In this document: positions 23,369 through 33,902 of the stretch, piece after piece
Layout: every line of letters starts with the position of its first letter
Position numbering within the stretch: position 1 is the stretch's first letter
Assembly: GCA_043228905.1 (NCBI GenBank)
Contig: JBHGNT010000017.1
Location: forward strand, 2,604,001 to 2,668,000
Direction of reading: 5' to 3'
DNA from: Azolla caroliniana
Taxonomy: Eukaryota; Polypodiophyta
Length of the DNA: 64,000 bases
Notes under the pieces: generated by a model
What the model was told of the DNA's origin: nothing
Database searches by the model: none
The model's input: the letters and a program-made list of their open reading frames with translations, nothing else
Translations under genes and position numbers: made by a program

Positions 23369-23740
23369 TTTGCAAATTTCTTCGTTGTATCACGAACGAA
23401 ATGTGGAAGATTGCGTGTCAATCTACAAGAGGGCGAGGACAAATTGGTGGAAGGTTATGGAATCAAACATTTAAGAGTAAAATTTGGTTTATTCTCTATC
23501 GGTTCCAACCCAAATCTATTTATTTGTTCCCTCGTCATTTCTAACGGTCCTTTATTTGCAAGGTTCTTCACTGCATCACCGACGAACCGTGGAAGATTGC
23601 GTATCAATCTACAAGAAGGAGAGGATAAATTGGCGGCAGGTTATGGAATGAAACATTTGAGAGTAAATATTGGTTTATTCTTTGTCGGTTCCAACCCGGA
23701 TCTATTTGTTCCCTCAGCATTTCTAACGCTCCTTCATCTG
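23369..23740. repeat. Two tandem copies of a 182-186 bp unit
   Basis: Units begin at 23369 and 23555 (TTTGCAA..TTCTTC, GAAGATTGCGT, TCAATCTACAAGA, ATTTCTAACG.TCCTT). The frame 23411-23755 reads through both copies, giving LQEGEDKL..GYG.KHLRV twice, but no family is recognised. The origin could be coding or transposon-derived. Confidence 0.7.
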
Positions 23741-24170
23741 GGTGGGCAAACCTAATGCTCCTAGGAGAGTACATACAACACACAAAAGGCTCCACGACAA
23801 ATGCGATAAACCTTAGAAGCAAAATAGTCTTAGTACCTAAGCAGAAGGAGGCCATGTTACGCAAACCCTTGGGGGGGGGGGGGTGTATTAACGGCCCAAG
23901 TTGGTGTCAATAGGCTTTCGTGATATATACGATGAATAAACTGGGATTATCCATAAGTTTTCGAAAATGTCTTAAGAGTAACCCCACTGTATGCAATACA
24001 AACCTTACTAAGTTACTACTACTACTACTACTACTACATAGAGGAGATTATAACCTAGGGGTATATTTGTAAATATCCCAAAACATGGAAAAGGAAGAAG
24101 AAAGTCTAAGGCAAGGGTTTAAGTTAGGGTTTAAGCGAGAGCAACAACAGAAGAGAACAGAGCAGCAGCT
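23741..24170 (+). promoter_or_regulatory. Upstream region of the second PPR gene
   Basis: It contains a G13 homopolymer at 23871-23883 and a (CTA)n microsatellite at about 24016-24038. An out-of-frame ATG at 24085 opens an 83-codon uORF that overlaps the PPR start at 24171. No clear TATA box could be fixed. Confidence 0.35.
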
Positions 24171-26795
24171 ATGGCGTTCCGAAGCTTCTCTCGAGCAGCC
24201 CAGCTCCTTGCTCAGGGACGAAGAAACAAATCCCTTGTATCACCATCTCTGCTCCCCACACGCGGTGAGATTGAAGCTTCCTCACCTTTACCCCACCAGC
24301 TCGTCTTCACAGCAAGCTTCGCCTCAGATTTCTTAAACTTCGATGACTTACCCCCACCATCTTCGATGCCTAGGTCCAGATCTTTCCTGTCAAACAAAAG
24401 ATCGAGCCTCGCCCGTCGGATGGCAGCACGGGAGAAACCCGACGAGATAAGCGATTTCCATGGTCTCGCGGGATCGAGCTTTGAGGAAACCCTAGAAAGG
24501 CTCGATCGGCTCGATAAGATCGGAATCAAACCACACCCCGCTACCTATGCCGCTCTTCTTCAATCGGCTGGGAATCGTGTACAACTTGATAAAGGTACGC
24601 TCGTTCACAACCATATTGTCAGGTATGAATACCACGAAAAGGATATGGCCCTTGTTGGGCTCATCTTGCAAATGTATAGAAGATGTGGGTCGCCACAGAA
24701 AGCTCGGGAATGGTTTGACTCCCGTGCAAAGAAGAACACCTACATGTGGACTTGCATGATTGGTGCTTATTGCCAATATGGGTATAGGAAGGAGGCATTG
24801 GAGATCTATGAAATGCTTAAACAAGCCGAGCTTAACCCAGAGAAGGAGTCATTTCTAAGTTTGGTGTCGGTCATTTCTGGGGCTGAGAATATGCAAGATG
24901 GACGCCTCGTACATGAGCATATCCATCGTTCCCCTTATAAGTTGGACCCTGTAATTGGTGCCGCCCTTATCAGGATGTATGGAAGATTGGAAAGTGTTGA
25001 GAATTCTGTGAAGATGTTTAGGATGTTGATTGAACGAAAAGGATCGGTTTGGAATGCATTGAGTTCGGCTTATGCTTTGAATCATCGTTATAGAGATGCA
25101 GCTGACCTGTTTGAGGTCATGATACAGCAAGATGAGTTCCCCGATCATATAAGCTTCTCAAGTGCCCTCGTTGCTTGTGTTCGTGAGGGGGATCTCGAGA
25201 AAGCTATGCAGATTCATTCTCGTCTTCCAAGAAATGCTTTGGAGACCGAGAAGAGGGTCATGATCAGCCTGATACACTTGTATGGGAAATCTGGCAACCT
25301 TCAAGAAGCTCAGAAAGTGTTTGGTGAAATGACTGGAAAAGATGTTATTGCTTGGAACACATTGATCAAGGCATTTGCTGAATATGGGCATCACAAGCAG
25401 GTACTTTCTCTTTGTGGAAAAATGAAGAAAGAGGGCGTGACTCCCAACAGGGTAACATACATTCTTAATGCTACAGCATGTCTAAGCGAGGATGCGCTGA
25501 AGGAAGGCAAAGAGATCTATTCAGAATTCTCCAAAAGTGGCTTGGAATTGGATGCTGGAATTGCCTCAGCTTTTGTTTCCATGTTTGGGCGATGTAGGGC
25601 TTTGCAAGAAGCTCGCGAGGTTTTCGATAAGGTTACTGACAAGAGCCTGCCTTTGTTGAATGCTATGATTATTGCATTGGCAACTAATGAACACAAGGAA
25701 GAGGCTCTCGAGGTCTTTCAGAGTATTCCAAAGGAATTTTATGTGAGTAGCCTTTGCACCTATGGCAGAGGCAGCCTTGAGCTGGCAGAGACAATATTTG
25801 AGAAAATGCCAGATAAAAACTGTCCGTTATGGAATGCTATGATTGCTGGATATGTACGCAAGGATGCTAACAAGCAAGCATTAAATTTATTCAAGAAAAT
25901 GCAAGAGCAAGGAGTGTCTGAGGATAAGCACACCATTATTAATGTCCTTAGTGCTTGCATTGGTCCATGTGATCTGGCTGAAGGCAAAGCTATACAGTCG
26001 CGTGCTTCTCAGATTGGTTTCGAAGCCGAGGTAGATGTTACTGTTGCTCTCATTAAAATGTATGGAAAATGTGGGAGCGTGGAAGAAGCCCAACGACTAT
26101 TTGACCAGACCTCGACCCGAGATGTGACTACTTGGGATGCCTTGATTGCAGCATATGCCCACAATGGGAAGTGTAAAGAAGCTCTCCAGGTCTTTAAGCA
26201 CATGCAAGAGTCTGGTTTGGTTCCAAAGAAAACAACTTGTGTGAATGTGCTTTCTGCGTGCGAAGATTTGCAAGATGGAAAAGAGGTGCATGAATTGGTT
26301 CGGTTTCTTGGTTATGAGTTTGATGCAACGGTTGCGAATGCGATTGTGGGTATGTATGCAAAGTGTGGCTATCTAGAAGGTGCAAAGACAGCATTCAACA
26401 ATGGTTTAATCCACAATGCTATCTCCTGGACCTCTATGATTGCGGCATATGCAAGGAATGGACAGGAAGAGGAAGCCTCAAAGCTTTTTGGGAAAATTAA
26501 GGATGAAGGTATTTTATCGGAAAGGGTGACGTATGAGAATGTTCTTTCTGCATTTAACCAAGGAATCCTGGCTACTGAGAGCCGTCTCCGCATGCTGGAT
26601 CTTGATGAAAAATGTGGTATTATCCCAGGAGCTGAATTATTTGGTAACATTGTGGATCTACTTGGAGCATCTGGCCAACTCGATGAGGCAGAAAAGTTTG
26701 TATATACCGTACCTTATGAACCCCCCAATGCTGTGTATTCTGTATTGACAGAAGAAAACAAATTTCAATTTGACTTCAAGCTACCGTTATTCTAG
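24171..26795 (+). CDS. Pentatricopeptide repeat (PPR) protein, 874 aa
   Basis: Single-exon frame. The first 70 or so residues are rich in Ser, Arg and Ala with few acids (starts MAFRSFSRAAQLLAQGRR), fitting a plastid or mitochondrial targeting peptide. From about residue 115 on it is a run of roughly 20 PPR motifs (YAALLQSAGN, LILQMYRRCGSPQKA, TYMWTCMIGAYCQYG, VANAIVGMYAKCGYLEGA, AISWTSMIAAYARNG). No E+ or DYW domain is visible; the protein ends shortly after a repeat (LDEAEKFVYTVP). The expected role is sequence-specific binding of organelle RNA, with the target unknown. It is divergent from the PPR gene at 11.4 kb and not a recent duplicate of it. The start is supported by the targeting-peptide composition. 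Confidence 0.9.
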   Translation: MAFRSFSRAAQLLAQGRRNKSLVSPSLLPTRGEIEASSPLPHQLVFTASFASDFLNFDDLPPPSSMPRSRSFLSNKRSSLARRMAAREKPDEISDFHGLAGSSFEETLERLDRLDKIGIKPHPATYAALLQSAGNRVQLDKGTLVHNHIVRYEYHEKDMALVGLILQMYRRCGSPQKAREWFDSRAKKNTYMWTCMIGAYCQYGYRKEALEIYEMLKQAELNPEKESFLSLVSVISGAENMQDGRLVHEHIHRSPYKLDPVIGAALIRMYGRLESVENSVKMFRMLIERKGSVWNALSSAYALNHRYRDAADLFEVMIQQDEFPDHISFSSALVACVREGDLEKAMQIHSRLPRNALETEKRVMISLIHLYGKSGNLQEAQKVFGEMTGKDVIAWNTLIKAFAEYGHHKQVLSLCGKMKKEGVTPNRVTYILNATACLSEDALKEGKEIYSEFSKSGLELDAGIASAFVSMFGRCRALQEAREVFDKVTDKSLPLLNAMIIALATNEHKEEALEVFQSIPKEFYVSSLCTYGRGSLELAETIFEKMPDKNCPLWNAMIAGYVRKDANKQALNLFKKMQEQGVSEDKHTIINVLSACIGPCDLAEGKAIQSRASQIGFEAEVDVTVALIKMYGKCGSVEEAQRLFDQTSTRDVTTWDALIAAYAHNGKCKEALQVFKHMQESGLVPKKTTCVNVLSACEDLQDGKEVHELVRFLGYEFDATVANAIVGMYAKCGYLEGAKTAFNNGLIHNAISWTSMIAAYARNGQEEEASKLFGKIKDEGILSERVTYENVLSAFNQGILATESRLRMLDLDEKCGIIPGAELFGNIVDLLGASGQLDEAEKFVYTVPYEPPNAVYSVLTEENKFQFDFKLPLF

Positions 26796-28130
26796 TCTTA
26801 ATGGAGAAATGAACCATCATCAGTTGAATCCACTCCAATGACTCATACAAGTTTTTTCTTTTGGCCATCTGCTTTGAACTTGGAGAAAATTGATTGACAT
26901 CGCATATGCCATGCACCCCCGTAACTATATCTCACATATGTGTAAATGATGCCCATTGATAAATGAGAATAGTTGGGAAAGTGACGAAGGCTATATACAT
27001 TGGATCTTATGCTTCTTTCCAGTTTGCTAGTGGAGCTTTATGGATATATTTTAATATATCGGATCATGCATCTTTCTAGGTTGCATGCTAGTGGAGCTTT
27101 ACAGATATATTTTAATAGATCATCTTTTCTGTCAGAAATCTGGCTTGAAAGCAGTTCTTCCTAACATTTTAATTTTTGGGAATATCAGCTGCATTCAAAG
27201 CTTCTTTACCTTGGCAATTCATAGTGTTCAAATTTTTGGTATCTTTTTTCCAACATCATGTTCATTCGTTATATTGCATGAAAAGCATAGTTTTGCTATG
27301 AAAACATTGTGTTCAGGTTTGGTGATGAGGGGTGGTGGGTTGGGAGGGGTTTAGTGTAGATGTGATTGTTTGATGATGGGCATTAGGATGTTTGAGGAAG
27401 GAGGGCGATTGTTGTTAGGTGTCTATTGTTCTGATCTGCCTCAAGTGTTATGTATGTACTTATGCTGTATGGATGTATATATAACATGTATGGTATATGT
27501 GCTACATGTTATATATATATGTACATAAAGGATTTTATATGTTTATATGTATGTAATTTAGACTCTAGAGTATATGCATATGTATCTGTATGTCAAAGAT
27601 GTACTGAAGTACCTTCAAAGATACATACATATGTCATACATACATTATACATACATACATATATGTGGATCCAGGTGGACCATTGGTGGGGATGATTTTG
27701 TACACACTGATCTGAGTGATAATGGAAAAAAAGAATCCTCTTGATTCCTCCCATGGCTTCTTTGAGTTGAGTATCTACCACAGTGATGAGGCGGAACTGG
27801 GGATTTCATGTTAACCATACTTTAGACTTTCCTAGAAAACTGATGCATGTAAAACCTAGTGTGGCATAGTTAAATGACTTCCAAAATGGAAGGAGCATGT
27901 TCATGTTTCTAATCGATATGTATCATTCTTTTTGGATCTTCCTATTAGTATCTGTCTATTCCCTGTCCAGCTTTATAAATGTAAATGTATGTAGCTCATG
28001 AACAAGTTTGATTGATAGGGTCATGTGGAATTGTTGTGAACGTGGAACAAAGATCGACTTGAAAATGCCACAAAGGTAATTTCTACTGTAGGAGTGAGTT
28101 TAGTAGTGCCTCAACAAAACTGATGCAAAC
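26796..28130. other. Intergenic, AT-rich, no gene seen
   Basis: 3' flank of the PPR gene, then AT-rich sequence with many TATG/CATA steps at 27450-27680. The frames at 27085-27781 are low-complexity and unsupported. Confidence 0.45.
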
Positions 28131-28131
28131 A

Positions 28132-28330
28132 TAGTAACAAAGTTTATCGTAAGTAAAGATGCATGTAAGGTTATGAAACCTATTTCACTTTGGAATGTAA
28201 TAAAATTTAATACGAAAACAACTAGAAAACAAATAGTAACAAAGTTGATCGAAGGTAAAGATGCATGTAAGTTTATCAAACCTATTTAGCTTTGGAATGT
28301 AATAAAATTTAATACGAAAACAAATAGGTG
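28132..28330. repeat. Tandem duplication, 102-bp period
   Basis: Units start at 28132 and 28234 (TAGTAACAAAGTT.ATCG, GTAAAGATGCATGTAAG, TTTGGAATGTAATAAAATTT, ATACGAAAACAA). Non-coding. Confidence 0.85.
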
Positions 28331-29480
28331 GCCCTTACTTTGAACGATTATCTTTTATGTTATTTAGAAGTGGCTATTTTCGTGTAAAACGAAAATCAGA
28401 AATTGAAAGAAAATTGTTCACAATAATTGGCTTGCTGCTTATCAATGCCTGGCAGCCATCTTTCACTGCTTTCCTTCTCGTTAGCTATCAACAACATAAG
28501 AGGACATGACCCTTCAAAATTGAGATATGGGGAGAAACAAATAACTAATGCTAATGGGAGTTGTTTATGAATAAGATAATCACAGTTAACAACAACTATT
28601 TATAAGAACTTTGCAAGGGAGGCGCAATACCTGAAGTAAAATAGAGGAAAAAAAACTTTTCCCATCCTTATTGTTTAAAAGAAAAAGCAGGAAAGAGAGG
28701 CACATCAAACTCTTTTATAGCTTTTATCCTTTTTAAGTAAAACTTTCCATAGTGGTTTGATCTCTTTCGTTAAACGATATACACTGCATCATATACTCTT
28801 CTCTGAGTGTCGCCAATAAACTTGGGACATGGTTTTTGTAGAAGGTGAGCACCCCCCCCCCCCCCCCCCCCCCCATAATGATGACTATGCATAAGACTGT
28901 CTATATTCAAGCTCGTGGGGTTGAAAGAAAGAGAATGAATTAACACATAATTGCTGACAAATTTAGATGGTTTAAAATTACAACAAAGCCAAAATATAGA
29001 CAAGCATTGACGGAAATTGTAACCTTGAGCATTACAATTAGTGACTGCGCATAAAGAGTCCACAAATTATTTGCAGAACAACAATTGAAAAAACTTTGAT
29101 CAATGCTTGTTTAAGAGCTGAATATTTACAAAATTCTCCTAAGCACATATATACATAGATCATATTAATAGGTCTCATCTCGGGAGTCCTTATAATAAGA
29201 AAGCAAGATTTGAGAAGATTTCATGTAGATTTGGTTCGCTTTTCATTATTAGGTCTACCTGTTGCTAAGACTCATATATGTATCCAATACGGCAATTAAG
29301 CCAAAACAAGGACGAGAACCTCCAATGGAGATTGATTCGAGGTGTATTCAGAGTATACACCGATGATGTGGAATGGGGTCTAAGGAGAAGCAGTTTTAAC
29401 CCCATGACCTTGGGATTGAAAGCTTCTGATACCCATGCCATGGTGGTGTGCAATTATTTATATGGATGGGTGTGCAGTGC
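28331..29480. other. Intergenic with a C23 homopolymer
   Basis: An unbroken run of 23 C at 28852-28874 is the main feature. The remainder is 3' flank of the minus-strand transporter, with no supported gene. Confidence 0.5.
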
Positions 29481-31692
29481 TTAAGCTTGAATCAAAGGGA
29501 GGCCAATGGCAGCAATAAGGAGGGTAGAGAAGAACCCATACTTGAGGTGCATCCAGAAAGACAGATTGAAATGGAGCTTGGGGCCATCGGTGCTTATGCA
29601 TCTGGCCTGCTCACAGACGATGAGGTTGGCAGCGGAGCCAACAAGGCTCAGATTTCCTGCGATCGTGCTGCTCCATGCCATGTACAGCCATGCCCTGCTA
29701 CTGTTATTCTCGGAGGACGATGATGATGCCACCTTAGGACCCAATAGCAGCACTGAAAAGAAAACAAAATGAAGGAAACCCTAAAATGCTTCATCAATAT
29801 GGTACCTCACCATACCTATACGTATACATATGAGATATTCAAAACAAAGGAAACCCTAAAATGCTTCATCAATGTGGTACCTCACCATACATATACGTAT
29901 ACAAATGAGATATTCAAGAATCAAAATACAGGAAACCCTAAAATGCTCCATCAATGTGGTATCTCACCATACATATACATATACATAAATCCTAAACCCT
30001 AAACATATACATATACATATGAGGTATTTCATTATTAATTTGAAACACCCGCCATGCAGAGTTAACGAATCTGCATCATCCATGAAATCCCTATCCTATA
30101 CATACATAATTACATATCCTATATCTCCCATATGTTTGGTTATTTTGACCCATATTGTTTTTTGATGCACAGCACATTGCATTATACATATATACATATG
30201 TACATATAATGGTCACCACCTGTTGGCACATTTGAGGCTATGTTGGATAGTAGCATGACTACAGCTGCGAGGACAGCAACACCGCTAGGGTTGTCGATCC
30301 GGGCATGGGGCTCCACCACATTCCAAAACACTGTTGGCAGTCCTGTCTTGTTGAATCCTTCCACAGTTACAAACATCCCCGAGAAGAATACAAGAAGAGA
30401 ATAGGACACCTTTTGAAATTTATATACAAGAAACAAGACTGTGATTAGTGTACAGGCTATAATAATAAGTCCACCACTGGTTTGAGTGGTTCATACAATG
30501 AATGGTGCACAAGAACTACCTTGTTTAGGCATGGTGCACCATCCTGAAAGTCGAGAACCACAAGCACGATTGCGGCCGTGATTGCGCACCATGAGAGATT
30601 GAGGCCACAGAGAAAGGCAACAAGCATCCCAATGGTCACAAAGTAGACACAAGGCTTCTGTAAAAACCTCGACCAGTAGGTTCGGATCCTTCCCAACTCA
30701 TTCAGATGTGCAAGATTTGGTGGAGAATATAATCCTTGGGAGGATGGGGATGCTTGAATGTTGCTGGAGATCGTTGTATTCTCTGGCTTCGGCTCAATGA
30801 CACGATTAAAAACTGCTGATACTTGATTATTACATCTAGTAACTGAATTTGTGACTACACGCTGTTGCTGTTTTGCATCATTAATCTGGTCAATGTGTGG
30901 CAATTCATCCCTTAATGCCATTGATCCTAATTCCAACTTATTTGCATCATCATCATCATCATTAATGTGGGAATGCATTCTATTGTCATTATTGATATTA
31001 TCCCTCAAATCAATGATCTCCACATTGCCTAATTCCACCTTGCAAGGTGAGGCTGGTAAAATTTCAAGATGTTTCCAATACATGGCTAAAAGGAGCCCTG
31101 TATTGACAGCCACACCCACAATCATGGCGGGGAACATAGACTTAACGAATTTACCGAACGGGATCTTCCCTTGTATAGCAATGACGAGGTTTTGAGGGTT
31201 CCCGATGGGCGTGGCGGACGACCCGATATTAGCACTAGTAGCAAGAGCAAGTAGAAATGGCTCCGGGTTCAAGCCTTTCTCCTTGCATAGGCTCAATATG
31301 AAGCCAGTGAACAACACACAACATGTGTCATTGGTGAAGATGGCACTGGTCGCGGCAACGAGGAATGAGAGGCGGCAAAGGAGGTCCTTGCCACCTCGGC
31401 ATTTCCACGAGAGGATGCGGCCCAAGTACTTAAACATGTCGGCTCTCTCGAGGTATATGCTCACAACCATGGTGCCGAAGAGAAGGCCAAGGATGGGCAA
31501 GTTTATGGATTGGTAGGCTTCGTCGGGAGTTAAGACTTGGAAGACTACCATGAGTACCGAGCCGACTAGAGCCCCGGATGTTCGGCCCACGGGAAGGAAG
31601 GGGAATTTCGGGAAGGTCGCGGTTATCCATAAGACTAGGAATGCTAGGCTGCCCAATATGACACTCCTAGTTGGTGCCAATTCCTTGGTCAT
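29481..31692 (-). CDS. LSI2: Lsi2-type silicon efflux transporter (ArsB/NhaD permease family), 3 exons
   Basis: Exons 31692-30520, 30409-30220 and 29752-29481 join in phase (1173+190+272 nt) to 544 aa. Motifs follow Lsi2: FPFLPVGRTSGALVGSVLMV near the N-terminus, then LERADMFKYLGRILSW, TNDTCCVLFTGFI, SATPIGNPQNLVIA, GLNLSWCAITAAIVLVVLDF, GFNKTGLP, SNIASNVPT, STIAGNLSLVGSAANLIVCEQAR and a final helix LLIAAIGLPLI. About ten membrane helices are split by a long hydrophilic loop (about residues 230-350) with an Asp run. Lsi2 proteins export silicic acid by H+ antiport at the plasma membrane. The start chosen is GCCATGACC, at the usual N-terminus; an upstream in-frame ATG at 31800 lies in CT-repeat leader. 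Substrate is inferred from family; arsenite or boron export is possible. Confidence 0.88.
29770..30025. repeat. Tandem repeats with telomere-like AAACCCTAAA in intron 2 of the transporter
   Basis: Three units (starts about 29773, 29849 and 29932; periods 76 and 83) share GGAAACCCTAAAATGCT, CATCAAT.TGGTA and CTCACCATAC, followed by TATA/CATA runs. At 29988-30002 there are two adjoining CCTAAA plant-telomere-like units. The array lies wholly inside the intron between exons 2 and 3. Confidence 0.75.
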
Positions 31693-31773
31693 GGCTAAAT
31701 AAAATTTTGTTATGTATGGTTTGCTAGTTATGGATGGTAGGTAGAGAGATGGGTGTAGCTTAAATAGGAGTCT

Positions 31774-31983
31774 CTCTCTCTCTCTCTTTGGTGAAAACAC
31801 ACAATTATACTAATAAATGTGTGAAAAACACTACTTACAATCTCTGTCTCTGTCTCTCTCTTTGGTGAAAACACACAATTATACTAATAAATGTGTGAAA
31901 AACACTACTTACAATCTCTGTCTCTGTCTCTCTCTTTGGTGAAAACACGCAATTATACTAATAAATGTATGAAAAACACTGCT

Positions 31984-32022
<39 letters not shown>

Positions 32023-32025
32023 ACT
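31774..32025. repeat. Three tandem copies of a 75-bp unit joined by CT microsatellites
   Basis: Each unit reads TCTCTTTGGTGAAAACAC.CA, ATTATACTAATAAATGT and GAAAAACACT.CTTACAATCTCT. The flanks are (CT)n at about 31772-31789 and 31987-32020. A diverged single copy is at about 21009-21085, so the unit is dispersed. Located immediately upstream of the Lsi2-like gene, within its probable 5' UTR or promoter. Confidence 0.85.
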
Positions 32026-33895
32026 AATCATCATATCAATGGTCCCCAAGAAGAAGAAATTTGGTGAGAGTGAGAGATCATCTTCATACACCCTCCCCAA
32101 CCCAAATAAAAAGACTTTGCAAAATGCATTTTGTGTTTACCAAGACACAACTAACTCGGGAGAATATTCCATTTTTTTTTTCTTTCCTAAACAAACCTAG
32201 AACACCCCCTTGGATCACATAATGGCCACATGTAACAAACATTGCCATTAAACACTCCTTGATTCTACTAAAGCATGCATGCAAAAAAAAGGTACATACA
32301 TATATGTATGTACGAGCTTGACATAGGATTGTATGCTACTTGTGAGTTTAGCATGCCTATTTTCGTAGTGTGCCAACATTTATACATTCATATATGCTTA
32401 TATGTAAGCAATGAATGGACTTGCTACGCACTCCACGCCCAAATGACACTACCATTACAAGATATATTTGTTGGGTTTCCCCAAAGAATAGTGCCTCTAG
32501 GTCACATAATTAATTATTTTGTTTGAGCGAAAAATGCTTTATTTAGATATCCTCTTTCCCTTTCCTCTTTGAATGTGTATGCATTAATCTCAAATTGTTT
32601 GTTTTATTTTATGTCTTGGCTCATATTTCATATTCCTTTGGTTCAAACCGACACCTTATTGTTCACAAAATACTAAGAAAAAGCTTTGAAGAAGATGGTG
32701 ATATATTAATGTCTATAGGGGGCCCAAACATGAACCCATGGGATCCATAAATCATTACAAATAAACTCTCCCCAATTGTGTAGGTGGGATTTTTTATGGG
32801 AGAACAAACATAAATATACGTTGAAACTTGAAATTTATAAACTAAGCATGTTAAAACTCATTGTTTTGATCTTTCCACGAGTCATAAGTTTGGTTCTTTG
32901 GTCTAGAAGATGAGCAAATATTTGTATCATCAAATAGGGTCCTACTCTCATCATGGGTTACTAAAAAATGCGTAGAAAACCAATTTAAAAATCTGAGATA
33001 TCATGCATGAAGCCATCATATGTGAGGAATCCAAACTAACACATTCTTATGTTTTTGGCACCTTGAGGACACACAAGTCACATACCCCGTTTTCTACTTA
33101 ATATATGCATAATCCCCAATTTAGCTTGTCCACATCAATGTGATGGCACATACTGCTCTCGTGGATGTGGGTATTTGGATGTGAACTTTGGCCTCAACTA
33201 GTCACTCTACTCACTAATTTCTTTCTAATATCGAGGTTAAATTAATGCAATTGTAATAGTACTCTAACTTAGATCCGGTTGCTCTTCATTTCATGTATGT
33301 GAGAACAACTCAAACTAGAGCTAAGTTTGATACACAATAAACAAATTGTTAAGATATGTGATTATGTTAGATATAAGAATTGATAAATAATGGTCTAGCA
33401 TTATATATATATATATTAAAAACTTCTCATGATTTGCTTCTCATAAGCATTGAAAAAAGAAATAGAGAACCTTTCAAAGTGGACATACTTTGTAGACATG
33501 CTTAACTAAAAGAGGTATGCATATATATAGCGATACATGCATGCTATTAATAAGCTCTAATTTAGGTTTAACCATCTATAGTGGCTTTTATGGACCTATC
33601 TAAAAAGTTGTGGAAAAAGGAAGGCCTCTCTTTCCACCATTTTCATGCTTCATGCACTATATTCAACAAGTATGAAGGCACAAAGTAAATATTGTGGTGT
33701 CCCTTTCGTGCAAGTGCATGCCATTTAGCACACCACCCCTTTTAGCACGCATGTAGTTAGGCCAACCCAAATGGGTACCTTTGTATCTTCTATAAATTGA
33801 ACAAGAAGTAACAAGCCAAGCCAGTTGGTTTGGATTCCTTTTATGTGCATTTCACATAATTGGTGGAGACGCAGGGTAAAATTTGAACCACACCA
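32026..33895. other. AT-rich intergenic stretch
   Basis: No gene supported. A (TA)n run is at about 33402-33416. The last 100 bp lead into the Ty3/gypsy relic; no LTR boundary could be fixed there. Confidence 0.45.
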
Positions 33896-33902
33896 CCTCG
33901 TT

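Noticed and set aside
30457-31800. Upstream in-frame ATG at 31800 as the transporter start
   Set aside because: It would add 36 residues encoded by a CT-repeat leader; the ATG at 31692 has better context and gives the usual Lsi2 N-terminus.
33860-33890. TTGGTGGAGACGCAGG as a primer binding site for the gypsy relic
   Set aside because: No confident tRNA match and no adjoining LTR could be defined.
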